64,000 nt of DNA from Modestobacter sp. Leaf380 (lineage in GTDB: Bacteria; Actinomycetota; Actinomycetes; Mycobacteriales; Geodermatophilaceae): assembly GCF_001424485.1 (NCBI RefSeq), contig NZ_LMQC01000008.1, forward strand, positions 1-64,000. Reading direction: 5' to 3'. Positions 41,601-49,027 of this stretch are shown here, piece after piece (position 1 is the first letter of the stretch; every line of letters starts with the position of its first letter). Made by a program: the position numbers and the translations under genes. The notes below the pieces were generated by a model. The model did no database searches and was not told the DNA's origin. It worked only from the letters and a program-made list of their open reading frames with translations.

Positions 41601-42717
41601 CCAGGCGGTAGCCGCGCTTGACGACGGTCTCCACGACCGGTGCGCCGAGCGCGGCCCGCAGGCGGGTGACGGCCATCTCGACGGCGTGCGCGTCGGTCCC
41701 GCCCGACAGCTCGGTGAGCAGGTCCGGGCGGGACACGACGGCACCGGGACGGCGGGCCAGCGAGCGCAGCACCGCCATCGGCGCCGGGGCCAGCTCGACG
41801 AGGCGGCCGTCGACGACCGCGGCGTGGCCGCGCACCTGCAGGTCGTGCCCGCCGCAGCGCAGCACCGGGTCGCGCTCGGGCAGCCGGGCCACGACCTCGC
41901 GGGCCAGCGCGCCCAGCCGGGCCCGCTCGGGCTGCACGGTGGCGATCCCGGCGGCCTCCAGCGGCCCGGCGGTCACCACGCCCACGGCCACGGCCAGGAC
42001 GCCGTCCGCGAACCCGGCGAGCACCCCGGAGCGGACGCCCTCCTCGGCGGCGACCTGCAGCAGGCTGGCGGCGGCCGGGGCGGAGGTGAAGGTGACGGCG
42101 TCGACGGACCGGGCGGCGATGGCGTGCACCAGCCGGCGCAGCGGCGCGGTGTCCTCGGGCAGCACCCAGCGGTACACCGGCACCTTCAGGACGACGGCGC
42201 CGGCCTCGCCCAGCCCGGTGACCAGGTCCGGCAGCGGGTCCCCGTGCAGCTGGACGGCGATCCGCCGTCCCTCCAGCGGGCCCTCGGCGCCGGAGAGCAG
42301 GTGCTCGAGCACCTCGGCGGAGCTCTCGGACTCCGGGGACCAGGCGTCGACGAGCCCGCCACCGCGGATCGCGCCCCGCGCCTTGGGGCCGCGGGCCATC
42401 ACCCGGGCCCCGGTCAGGTGCTCGACCAGCGGCAGGTCCCAGGCGTCGGCGGCCTCCAGCCAGCCGCGGAACCCCACCCCGGTGGTGGCGACGACGAGGT
42501 CCACCGGGGCGCGGAGCACCTCGCGGGTGGCGGCGACCAGCTCGGCGTCGTCGGACAGCGGGACGATCCGGATCGCCGGGGCGCTGACGACCCGGGCACC
42601 GCGGCGGTCCAGCAGTGCGGCCAGCTCCTCCGAGCGGCGCGCCGCGGTGACCGCGACGGTGTAGCCGGCCAGGGGGAGCGGCCCGGGGGCCGGGGCGGTC
42701 TCGTCGCTCACGGTCAC
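41593..42717 (-). CDS. nnaR: HemD-like / winged-helix regulator of nitrate assimilation (NnaR type)
   Basis: A 374-residue fusion. Residues 1-260: uroporphyrinogen-III synthase fold (PLAGYTVAVTAARRSEELAA, VDAVTFTSAPAAASLLQVAA). Residues 270-374: OmpR-type winged helix (LVELAPAPMAVLRSLARRPG, AVVSRPDLLTELSGGTDAHA, VEMAVTRLRAALGAPVVETV). The same architecture in Streptomyces (NnaR) and mycobacteria activates nitrite reductase genes. The HemD half may sense a tetrapyrrole or not be catalytic. GTG 42717 has CACCAT 6 bases upstream. Confidence 0.9.
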   Translation of the reverse strand: MTVSDETAPAPGPLPLAGYTVAVTAARRSEELAALLDRRGARVVSAPAIRIVPLSDDAELVAATREVLRAPVDLVVATTGVGFRGWLEAADAWDLPLVEHLTGARVMARGPKARGAIRGGGLVDAWSPESESSAEVLEHLLSGAEGPLEGRRIAVQLHGDPLPDLVTGLGEAGAVVLKVPVYRWVLPEDTAPLRRLVHAIAARSVDAVTFTSAPAAASLLQVAAEEGVRSGVLAGFADGVLAVAVGVVTAGPLEAAGIATVQPERARLGALAREVVARLPERDPVLRCGGHDLQVRGHAAVVDGRLVELAPAPMAVLRSLARRPGAVVSRPDLLTELSGGTDAHAVEMAVTRLRAALGAPVVETVVKRGYRLAV

Positions 42718-42723
42718 CCGTCC

Positions 42724-42729
42724 ATGGTG
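42724..42729 (-). promoter_or_regulatory. Leaderless -10 element for nnaR
   Basis: Minus strand CACCAT-GGACGG-GTG(42717). Confidence 0.35.
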
Positions 42730-42802
42730 TCGCGTTCGTGTTCCGGGGGTGTGTCCAGACCCTGGTCAGCGGCCCGGCCGGGCTGTGCGGGCCGCCCGCG
42801 GG

Positions 42803-43687
42803 TCACGTCCCGGGGTCTGGCGAGGCGGCGTGCCGGGCGATCGCGCCGGCGGTGGTCAGCCAGACGTCGTCCCGGTGGGCGGCGACGTGCTGCAGGGCCG
42901 CCCGCAGTGGCCGCAGCCGGTGCGGCTGGCCCACCACGTAGGGGTGCAGTGCGATGCCCATGACCAGCGGCGCGCTGCGGGACTGCTCCAGCATCTCGTC
43001 GAAGGTGGCGACCACCATGTCGGCGAACTCCGGTCCCGACACCTGCCGCGCGACGACGGCCGGGATGTCGTTGAGCTCCTGCGGGTAGGGCACCGACAGC
43101 ACACGCCCGCCCCCGCGGGTGGCGAACCAGGTGGGCTGGTCGTCGTGCGACCAGTCCAGCAGGTAGGAGTAACCGGCCTCGGCCAGCAGGTCCGGGGTGA
43201 CGTCGCTCTGGGAGATCCACGGGCCGAGCCAGCCGGCCGGGGGGTGCCCGGCGCGGGCGGTGAGCTCCGCGGTCACCTCGGCGATCAGCGCGCGCTCGTC
43301 GTCCTCGGTGAGGTCGGCCTGCCGCTCGGCGTTGGTGCGGCCGTGCCCGACGAGCTCGTCACCGCGGGCCAGGAACGCCTCGACCAGGCCGGGGCAGTCG
43401 GTGAACACCCGGCTGTTGGCGATCACGCTGGTGGGCAGGCAGAGCGCGTCCAGGGTCTCCAGCAGCCGCCAGGCACCGACCCGGTTGCCCCAGTCCCGCC
43501 AGGCGTAGTTGAGGACGTCGGGGTCCCCGCCGCCGGGTGCCAGCTGGGCGCCGCGGCCGGACCCGAAGTCGAAGGTCTCCAGGTTCAGCCCCAGGTAGAC
43601 GGCCAGCCGCTTCCCGCCGGGCCAGTCGTAGACCGGGCGGTCGGGGAGCGCGCTGTAGCCGTAGCGGCCGTGCCGGGGGGTGCTCAC
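42803..43687 (-). CDS. Polysaccharide deacetylase family, PuuE-allantoinase-like
   Basis: A 294-residue NodB-fold protein. RLAVYLGLNLETFDFGSGRG at the N-terminus; DWGNRVGAWRLLETLDALCL; then FLARGDELVGHGRTNAERQA (His of the metal site); AGHPPAGWLGPWISQSDVTP; DEMLEQSRSAPLVMGIALHP. The first Asp pair of classic chitin deacetylases is not obvious, as in PuuE-type allantoinases (ureide degradation). GTG 43687 has CATGCT 6 bases upstream. Function as allantoinase would fit the nitrogen context but is unproven. Confidence 0.78.
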   Translation of the reverse strand: MSTPRHGRYGYSALPDRPVYDWPGGKRLAVYLGLNLETFDFGSGRGAQLAPGGGDPDVLNYAWRDWGNRVGAWRLLETLDALCLPTSVIANSRVFTDCPGLVEAFLARGDELVGHGRTNAERQADLTEDDERALIAEVTAELTARAGHPPAGWLGPWISQSDVTPDLLAEAGYSYLLDWSHDDQPTWFATRGGGRVLSVPYPQELNDIPAVVARQVSGPEFADMVVATFDEMLEQSRSAPLVMGIALHPYVVGQPHRLRPLRAALQHVAAHRDDVWLTTAGAIARHAASPDPGT

Positions 43688-43693
43688 CGCCCG

Positions 43694-43699
43694 AGCATG
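43694..43699 (-). promoter_or_regulatory. Leaderless -10 element for the deacetylase gene
   Basis: Minus strand CATGCT-CGGGCG-GTG(43687). Confidence 0.35.
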
Positions 43700-43705
43700 C
43701 CGGGG

Positions 43706-44953
43706 TCAGCAGACGCTGTCGCGCGGGGCGGGGACGCCGAGGCCGAACGCCCGCCGGGCGCGCAGCCCGACCCAGGTGCCGCCGAGGGCGGCGATGCCCC
43801 AGACCCAACCCGACGCGCTGCCCGAGGCGATGCCGGCCAGGTAGGCGCCGATGTTGCAGCCGCTGGCCAGCCGGGCCCCGATGCCCATCAGGACGCCGCC
43901 GAGGACCGCGGCGGCCGCGGTGCGGGCCGGGATGCCGCGGTGCAGCACCCACGCGCCACCGGCCGCCGATGCCAGCGCGGCGCCGACCATGATGCCGATG
44001 TCGGTCAGCGAGACCGTGTCGGTGAGCACCGGGGCGGCCAGCTGACCGGCCCGGGACCCCGACCAGTACAGCCACTCCTCGGGGTGCAGCCCGACCAGCT
44101 GCAGCAGCTTGGAGCCCCACAGGGTGAAGGCGCTGGTGATGCCCCACGCCCCGCCGGACACCAGCAGCACCCCGGCGCCCAGCACCGACAGCACCAGCGC
44201 GCCGACCCACAGCGGCCACGACCCGCGCAGCACCCGGGCGGCCCCGGTGGCGGTCGGTGGGGGCTCGGTGGGCGGGGGCACGCGGCGCCGCTGGACGGCG
44301 GTCGCGACCAGCCAGACGAGGGCCAGCAGCATGATCGTCACCGCCCACGACCCGGCCCAGCCGATGTGCTCGGACAGCACGAGGGCGGGGAAGGCCGGCA
44401 GGTCGTCGACCAGCGGGAACGCCCAGGCGTAGAGCACCGTGCCGGTGATGAAGCCCGCCAGGGTCAGCAGCACCGAGGACTGCCCGGAACCGACGGCGAA
44501 CAGCGTGCCGGACGCGCAGGCGCCACCGAGCTGCATGCCGACGCCGAACAACGCGGCCCCGGCCACCAGGCCGACACCCAGCGTCCCGGCGGAGGGTCCC
44601 GGTGTCTCGCCGAACAGGCCCGTGCCGGTGCCCAGCACCAGCGCGAAGAGCGTCGCCGTCGTCCCCAGCAGGAGGGTGTGCGCCCGCAGTCCGCTGCCGT
44701 TGCCGACCGCGACCAGCTGGCGCCAGGCCGAGGTGAACCCGAACCGGGAGTGGAACAGCGCCGCACCCAGCCCGAGCCCCAGCAGCAGCAGGACGGCGCG
44801 CTGCGCACCGTGCTGGCTGCCCACCCACGCCGTCAGTGCGACGGCCAGCGCGGCGGCCACGGCCAGCGGGACTCGGCGGACGGCGGGCGCCGGCGGTGCG
44901 GTCGGGACGGGGGAGGAGGTGGGGGGTGGGGCGAGCAGAGCGGGGAGAGCCAC
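43706..44953 (-). CDS. YeeE/YedE family transporter (thiosulfate-uptake-like)
   Basis: A 415-residue membrane protein with two internal repeats. Cys motifs: MQLGGACASGTLFAVGSGQS (first) and ARLASGCNIGAYLAGIASGS (second), the conserved Cys residues of the YeeE/TsuA thiosulfate transporters. About nine hydrophobic segments. The N-terminal 30 residues are Pro rich. GTG 44953 has TACCGT 8 bases upstream. No sulfur-transferase (TusA) gene is adjacent. Confidence 0.85.
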   Translation of the reverse strand: MALPALLAPPPTSSPVPTAPPAPAVRRVPLAVAAALAVALTAWVGSQHGAQRAVLLLLGLGLGAALFHSRFGFTSAWRQLVAVGNGSGLRAHTLLLGTTATLFALVLGTGTGLFGETPGPSAGTLGVGLVAGAALFGVGMQLGGACASGTLFAVGSGQSSVLLTLAGFITGTVLYAWAFPLVDDLPAFPALVLSEHIGWAGSWAVTIMLLALVWLVATAVQRRRVPPPTEPPPTATGAARVLRGSWPLWVGALVLSVLGAGVLLVSGGAWGITSAFTLWGSKLLQLVGLHPEEWLYWSGSRAGQLAAPVLTDTVSLTDIGIMVGAALASAAGGAWVLHRGIPARTAAAAVLGGVLMGIGARLASGCNIGAYLAGIASGSASGWVWGIAALGGTWVGLRARRAFGLGVPAPRDSVC

Positions 44954-44961
44954 GCCCGGCC

Positions 44962-44967
44962 ACGGTA
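44962..44967 (-). promoter_or_regulatory. -10 element for the YeeE/YedE gene
   Basis: Minus strand TACCGT (TAnnnT), 8 bases before GTG 44953. The divergent lipoprotein -10 lies 30 bases away. Confidence 0.35.
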
Positions 44968-44996
44968 GTCACCGGGCGGACCGGACGGTCCTGGGT

Positions 44997-45002
44997 CACC
45001 CT
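44997..45002 (+). promoter_or_regulatory. Leaderless -10 element for the lipoprotein gene
   Basis: CACCCT-GCCCGC-ATG(45009). Confidence 0.35.
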
Positions 45003-45008
45003 GCCCGC

Positions 45009-45218
45009 ATGAGCCTGCGACTGCGTCGTCCCCTGACCGTCCTCGTCACCGGTCTGGCGGTCCTCACCGCCGGCGGCACCCTCACCGCCTGCGGCGGCGG
45101 GGTGGCCGACAGCGTCGAGGAGCAGCAGGAGGAGCAGCAGGACGACCAGGAGGACCAGCAGGACGACCAACAGGACGACCAGGAGGACCAGCAGGACGAC
45201 CAGGACGACGACGACTGA
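45009..45218 (+). CDS. Small lipoprotein with acidic Gln/Asp repeat tail
   Basis: A 69-residue protein. A basic start (MSLRLRRP), a hydrophobic stretch (TVLVTGLAVLTAGGTL) and a lipobox LTAC (Cys 28) indicate a lipoprotein signal. The mature part is GGGVADSVEEQQEEQ followed by repeats of QQDDQEDQQDDQ ending in DDDD: extremely acidic and without Lys or Arg. It is probably extracytoplasmic and may bind cations or interact with basic partners. The tail is encoded by GACCAGCAGGAC-type tandem repeats (about 45117-45216). Confidence 0.8.
   Translation: MSLRLRRPLTVLVTGLAVLTAGGTLTACGGGVADSVEEQQEEQQDDQEDQQDDQQDDQEDQQDDQDDDD
45117..45216. repeat. Tandem Gln/Asp codon repeats in the lipoprotein gene
   Basis: Units such as CAGGACGACCAGGAGGAC recur with period about 15-30 bases; the third codon positions vary little, so slippage expansion is likely. 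On the minus strand the same region would read Ser/Trp/Cys-rich and is not a gene. Confidence 0.7.
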
Positions 45219-45225
45219 CCCGGGG

Positions 45226-45807
45226 TCAGAGCAGCGCCCAGCTCCCCGCCGGGGGCGGGGCCGGCGGGTCGCCGTCCACCGCGAGGTCGGCCCGCCCCCG
45301 GGTGTCCTCCCGGGCGAACACCTCGGCCTCGGCCGCCGCCCAGGCCGGCTGGAAGGCCGCCATCTGCGCGCCACCGCGGGCCGCCCACCGGCGGGCGCAC
45401 ACCCCCGGCGGTGCCTGCACCCACACCAGCAACGACACCCGGTCGGCCAGCCCCCGCGCCCCGCAGCCGCAGCCCTCGACCACGAGCACCTCCCCGGCCG
45501 GCACCGTCGTGGGCGTCGCGAACTCGGCCCGCGCCCAGTCGTAGGCGGGGAACACGGCGTCGCGCCCCGCCGCGACCGGTTCCAGCACCCACTCGGCCAG
45601 CCGCCGGGTCACGCCCTCCAGCGTCCAGCCCTCGTACAGGTCGTCCAGGTGGACGACGGGCGCGCCGAGCTCTGCGGCCAGCTGGTCGGCGAACGTGGTC
45701 TTGCCCGAGCCCGCCGGCCCGTCCACGCAGACCAACCGGGTGCGGCCCAGCCGGGGCGTCGCCGTCCGCACCCGGGCCGCGAGGTCGGCGAGCGCGACCG
45801 TCCTCAC
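45226..45807 (-). CDS. P-loop kinase-like protein (uridine kinase-like)
   Basis: A 193-residue nucleotide-binding protein: Walker A LVCVDGPAGSGKTTFADQLA (residues about 25-44), DDLYEG after ELGAPVVHLD, a lid-like VFPAYDWARAEF, and EVLVVEGCGCGARGLADRVS. It resembles the AAA_33/uridine kinase group of small-molecule kinases; substrate unknown. GTG 45807 overlaps the MBL gene stop (GTGA), so both are co-translated. Confidence 0.78.
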   Translation of the reverse strand: MRTVALADLAARVRTATPRLGRTRLVCVDGPAGSGKTTFADQLAAELGAPVVHLDDLYEGWTLEGVTRRLAEWVLEPVAAGRDAVFPAYDWARAEFATPTTVPAGEVLVVEGCGCGARGLADRVSLLVWVQAPPGVCARRWAARGGAQMAAFQPAWAAAEAEVFAREDTRGRADLAVDGDPPAPPPAGSWALL

Positions 45808-46868
45808 CGCTGGGCGGCGGTCCACCCGGGCACCGGACCCGGCGTGGGGACGACGTCCCCGCGGCTGGCCAGCAGCCGCACGTGGGCGTCGGTCTCGGTG
45901 ACCGCGAAGACCCGCATCCCGCGCTCGTAGGAGGACCAGGGCCGGGACCAGGTGAGGTGCGCGGCCAGCTCCCACGGGGTGCTGCCCGGGTGTGCCCGGA
46001 CGGCGGCCAGCAGCTCGGCGAGCCGGGTCTCGTGGTGGTCCAGCAGCTCCTGGGCGCGGGTGGCCAGCCCGGTGAACCGCCACTCGTGGGCGGGCAGCAC
46101 CTCGGTCGGCTCGGGCCGGTCGCGGACGGCGCCCAGCGAGGACAGGTAGTCGCGCAGCGGGTCCGGTGCCCCGCCGGACTCGGTGGAGATGTTGGGGCTG
46201 ATCCGGGGCAGCACGTGGTCCCCGGACAGGAAGAGGCCGGTGCGCTCCTCGGCGAAGCACAGGTGCCCGGCGGTGTGCCCGGGGGTGTGCACCGCCCGCA
46301 GGGACCAGCCCGGGAAGTCGGCCACGTCGCCGTCGAGCAGGTCGCGGTCGGGCACCGCCATCTCGGTGAACCGGGTCCACCGCTCCGGGCTGCCCACGTC
46401 GGCCGCCGCGGTGTCGGTGTCGGCACCCAGGCCGACGAGGAACTCCACGTTGCGGGCGACCGCCTGGGCGCCGTCCCGGCGGTTCCAGGCGCGGACGACG
46501 TCGCCGTCGGCCGGGTGCATCGCGATCCAGGCACCGCTGGCCTCCCGGACGCGGCCGGCCAGGCCCAGGTGGTCGTAGTGCATGTGGGTGACCAGCACGC
46601 CGCGGACGTCCCCGACGGAGCTGCCGATGCCGGTCAGGCCGCCGGTGAGGGCCTCCCAGCCGGGCTCGGAGAGCCAGCCGCAGTCGACCAGCCCGATGCC
46701 GCCACCGGTGAGCGCGAAGGCGTAGACCGACACGTAGCGCAGCGGGCTGTGCGGGATCGGCACCGGGATCGACCACAGGTCCGGGCGCAGCTGCTCCACC
46801 GGGGGGAGCGCCCTGGCCTGCCACGCGGCGTGCTGGGCGGTCCCGGTGATCTCGCTGGCGGTCGACAC
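45804..46868 (-). CDS. MBL-fold metallo-hydrolase
   Basis: A 354-residue hydrolase of the metallo-beta-lactamase fold. Metal motif: VLVTHMHYDHLGLAGRVREA (HxHxDH), a later His in LRAVHTPGHTAGHLCF, Asp in FLSGDHVLPR and His in VLPAHEWRFT. A C-terminal winged-helix-like domain (SLGAVRDRPEPTEVLPAHE onward) is typical of the group. GTG 46868 has TACTGT 7 bases upstream and only 19 bases separate it from the divergent PH gene. Confidence 0.85.
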   Translation of the reverse strand: MSTASEITGTAQHAAWQARALPPVEQLRPDLWSIPVPIPHSPLRYVSVYAFALTGGGIGLVDCGWLSEPGWEALTGGLTGIGSSVGDVRGVLVTHMHYDHLGLAGRVREASGAWIAMHPADGDVVRAWNRRDGAQAVARNVEFLVGLGADTDTAAADVGSPERWTRFTEMAVPDRDLLDGDVADFPGWSLRAVHTPGHTAGHLCFAEERTGLFLSGDHVLPRISPNISTESGGAPDPLRDYLSSLGAVRDRPEPTEVLPAHEWRFTGLATRAQELLDHHETRLAELLAAVRAHPGSTPWELAAHLTWSRPWSSYERGMRVFAVTETDAHVRLLASRGDVVPTPGPVPGWTAAQR

Positions 46869-46874
46869 GACTGG

Positions 46875-46881
46875 GACAGTA
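46875..46881. promoter_or_regulatory. Overlapping divergent leaderless -10 elements
   Basis: GACAGT (46875-46880) stands 7 bases before GTG 46888 on the plus strand. TACTGT (minus strand, 46881-46876) stands 7 bases before GTG 46868. The two share five base pairs, so the promoters exclude one another. Confidence 0.4.
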
Positions 46882-46887
46882 GGGGGC

Positions 46888-47340
46888 GTGAGCGCACCCA
46901 CCGTCCCGGCCACGATCGAGGCGACCCCCCGGCGGATGCGGATCTGGTTCGCCCTCATGGCCGTGCTGGTGGTGGCCGTGATGGTGACCGTGTCGATCCT
47001 GCTGAAGTCCTCCACGACCGGCGTCGTGGCCTTCCGGACGTCGGACCAGGTGGCCACCACGGGCATCGGCCTGGCCATCGGCGGGGCACTGCTCTACTGC
47101 GCCCGCCCGCGGCTGCGGGCCTCCGCCGAGGGGCTCGAGGTGCGCAACATCGTCAACACCGCGCTGGTGCCCTGGGACCAGGTGCGGGCGGTCCGGTTCG
47201 ACGAGCACTCGCCCTGGGCGAGCCTGCTGCTGAGCAACGAGGACGAGATGTCGGTGCTGGCCGTGCAGGCCGCCGACGGCGAGCGCGCGGTGCGCGCGGT
47301 GGAGGGCATGCGGGCCCTGCTGGCCGCCAGCCGTGTGTGA
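46888..47340 (+). CDS. PH-like domain membrane protein
   Basis: A 150-residue protein with two N-terminal membrane segments (IWFALMAVLVVAVMVTVSIL; VATTGIGLAIGGALLYCARP) followed by a small PH-like (bPH6) domain: ASAEGLEVRNIVNTALVPWD, QVRAVRFDEHSPWASLLLSN. Topology typical of actinobacterial PH-domain proteins; role unknown. GTG 46888 fits the -10 spacing. Confidence 0.8.
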   Translation: MSAPTVPATIEATPRRMRIWFALMAVLVVAVMVTVSILLKSSTTGVVAFRTSDQVATTGIGLAIGGALLYCARPRLRASAEGLEVRNIVNTALVPWDQVRAVRFDEHSPWASLLLSNEDEMSVLAVQAADGERAVRAVEGMRALLAASRV

Positions 47341-47344
47341 GGGG

Positions 47345-47350
47345 TAGTCT
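47345..47350 (+). promoter_or_regulatory. -10 element for infC-rpmI-rplT
   Basis: TAGTCT (TAnnnT) just after the PH gene stop. It would give a leader of about 280 bases before infC. Confidence 0.4.
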
Positions 47351-47639
47351 TGGCGACGCCTCACCCCGCTACATGAGGCGCACCAACCGCGACGGCCCCG
47401 CCCCGGGCTGTCGCACCAAGAGGAGCCCGCTCCCACCTGGCGCCGTCACAGGCGCCCAGGTCCCCGGAAGAACGGGGCCGGTCCGCCGGTCCCGTCTCGC
47501 CCCACCTGCTCACGCGGGTCGAGGGCGTGACCGGACGAGTGGGCCCCGTCGGCACAGCCGACGGGGCCACCACTCGTTCGGCCAGTGACCTCCCGGGTCG
47601 GGACGCTGACTCCTCATCGCTGAACGCAGAGGAGAGGCC
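47351..47639 (+). promoter_or_regulatory. Structured infC leader
   Basis: The 299-base gap after 47340 contains no protein gene. It has a GCCTCA/TGAGGC stem (from 47358), a bulged ACCTGG-CGCC/GGCG-CCCAGGT hairpin near 47434-47461, an ACGGG..CCGG/CCGG..CCCGT hairpin near 47475-47499, and the long hairpin 47535-47577. A short frame from ATG 47373 (MRRTNRDGPAPGCRTKRSPL, then PPG) could be a leader peptide. This fits autoregulated IF3/L20 leaders; no family was matched. Confidence 0.5.
47535..47577 (+). terminator. Attenuator-like hairpin in the infC leader
   Basis: Inner stem GGCCCCGTCGGC (47542-47553)/GCCGACGGGGCC (47557-47568) with loop ACA, and outer stem ACGAGTG/CACTCGT with a two-base bulge: 19 paired bases. 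It lies 62 bases before the infC start; probably a transcription attenuator. Confidence 0.55.
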
Positions 47640-48284
47640 ATCACCGAGCCCCGCATCAACGACCGCATCCGCGTCCCCGAGGTCCGCCTCGTCGGACCCG
47701 AGGGCGAGCAGGTCGGCATCGTGCCGATCGGCGAGGCCCTGCGCCTGGCCCAGGACTCCGAGCTCGACCTCGTCGAGGTCGCTCCCATGGCCCGGCCGCC
47801 CGTCGTCAAGCTGATGGACTACGGCAAGTACAAGTACGAGGCCGCTCAGAAGGAGCGCGAGGCCCGTCGTAACCAGACGCAGACCGTCATCAAGGAGATG
47901 CGTCTGCGGCTGAAGATCGACCCGCACGACTACGAGACCAAGAAGGGCCACGTCGTCCGCTTCCTCAAGGGCGGCGACAAGGTCAAGATCACCGTGATGT
48001 TCCGCGGTCGCGAGCAGTCCCGCCCGGAGATGGGCTACCGGCTGCTGCAGCGTCTGGCCGGCGACGTCACGGAGCTGGGTGTCGTGGAGTCCAACCCCAA
48101 GCAGGACGGCCGCAACATGGTCATGGTCATCGCGCCGCACCGGAACCAGGCGGCGCAGCAGGCCCAGATCGTGGAGCGCAAGAAGGCCAAGGCCGCCGAG
48201 GCCGAGCCCGCCGCCGCACCGGCACCCGCACCCGCAGCGGCCCCGGCCGCGCCGGCGCAGCCCGCCGAGGCCGACCAGGCCTGA
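47640..48284 (+). CDS. infC: Translation initiation factor IF-3
   Basis: A 214-residue IF3. The true start is ATC 47640 after GAGGAG (47629-47634): (I)[21 protein letters not shown] first GTG/ATG-type codon occurs only at 47721, inside the N-domain. Rare AUC/AUU starts are a known IF3 feature, allowing self-control by start-codon discrimination. The C-domain has [20 protein letters not shown] and the tail is Ala/Pro rich ([20 protein letters not shown]), an actinobacterial extension. First gene of infC-rpmI-rplT. Confidence 0.93.
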   Translation: MTEPRINDRIRVPEVRLVGPEGEQVGIVPIGEALRLAQDSELDLVEVAPMARPPVVKLMDYGKYKYEAAQKEREARRNQTQTVIKEMRLRLKIDPHDYETKKGHVVRFLKGGDKVKITVMFRGREQSRPEMGYRLLQRLAGDVTELGVVESNPKQDGRNMVMVIAPHRNQAAQQAQIVERKKAKAAEAEPAAAPAPAPAAAPAAPAQPAEADQA

Positions 48285-48321
48285 GCCGGCCCGACCCAGA
48301 CCACCGAAGAGGACCGAGGAC

Positions 48322-48516
48322 ATGCCGAAGAACAAGACCCACAAGGGCACGGCCAAGCGCATCCGCGTGACCGGCTCCGGGAAGCTCGTCCGCGAGCACA
48401 CGAACAACCAGCACAAGTTCGAGGTGAAGTCCTCCTCGCGCAAGCGCCGTGTGAAGGGGACCGAGGTGCTGTCGCCCGCCGACGCGCCCCGCATGAAGAA
48501 GCTGCTCGGCATCTGA
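48322..48516 (+). CDS. rpmI: Large ribosomal subunit protein bL35
   Basis: A 64-residue basic protein: MPKNKTHKGTAKRIRVTGSG, then KLVREHTNNQHKFEVKSSSR, KRRVKGTEVLSPADAPRMKK. Complete for bL35. It follows infC by 37 bases with GAGGAC-type ribosome site, and rplT follows. Confidence 0.95.
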   Translation: MPKNKTHKGTAKRIRVTGSGKLVREHTNNQHKFEVKSSSRKRRVKGTEVLSPADAPRMKKLLGI

Positions 48517-48556
48517 GCCGGCCCCCCACCCACACACGATCTAGAGGAGTACTCAC

Positions 48557-48943
48557 GTGGCACGCGTGAAGCGGGCGGTCAACGCCCAGAAGAAGCGTCG
48601 GACGACTCTCGAGGCCGCCAGCGGCTACCGGGGGCAGCGTTCGCGTCTGTACCGCAAGGCCAAGGAGCAGCTGCTCCACTCGGCCACCTACGCCTACCGC
48701 GACCGCAAGGTCCGCAAGGGCGACTTCCGCAAGCTGTGGATCACCCGGATCAACGCCGCGGCCCGCCAGAACGACATGACGTACAACCGCTTCATGCAGG
48801 GCCTGAAGCTGGCCGGCATCGAGCTGGACCGCAAGGTCCTGGCCGAGCTGGCCGTCAACGAGCCCGCCGCCTTCGCGGCCCTGGTGGAGTCCGCGCGCGC
48901 CGCGGTCGCCGCCGCCCCGAACCAGACCGGCGTCGCCGCCTAG
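48557..48943 (+). CDS. rplT: Large ribosomal subunit protein bL20
   Basis: A 128-residue assembly protein: [20 protein letters not shown] (GTG start), [39 protein letters not shown]-like block ([20 protein letters not shown]) and [20 protein letters not shown] 48557 follows AGAGGAG. bL20 may also repress the operon through the leader, as in other bacteria. Confidence 0.95.
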   Translation: MARVKRAVNAQKKRRTTLEAASGYRGQRSRLYRKAKEQLLHSATYAYRDRKVRKGDFRKLWITRINAAARQNDMTYNRFMQGLKLAGIELDRKVLAELAVNEPAAFAALVESARAAVAAAPNQTGVAA

Positions 48944-48958
48944 TTCGAGCAGCACCCC

Positions 48959-49004
48959 ACGACGCCGCCGGCGCCGGGCAGCCGCCCGGTACCGGCGGCG
49001 TCGT
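48959..49004 (+). terminator. Terminator hairpin after rplT
   Basis: ACGACGCCGCCGG (48959-48971)/CCGGCGGCGTCGT (48992-49004), perfect 13-base stem, with an inner GCCGGGC/GCCCGGT pairing. It lies 15 bases after the rplT stop and before the SpoU gene. Confidence 0.65.
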
Positions 49005-49027
49005 CGTCTGTCCCCCGAGAGGACCCC

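Noticed and set aside
44996-46534. Minus-strand 512-residue protein over the lipoprotein
   Set aside because: It arises from the repetitive sequence (Ser/Trp/Cys repeats) and crosses two well-supported genes in another frame.
47373-47588. Leader ORF as a firm gene
   Set aside because: No ribosome site precedes ATG 47373 and it lies in an otherwise structured leader; kept only as a possibility in the leader entry.
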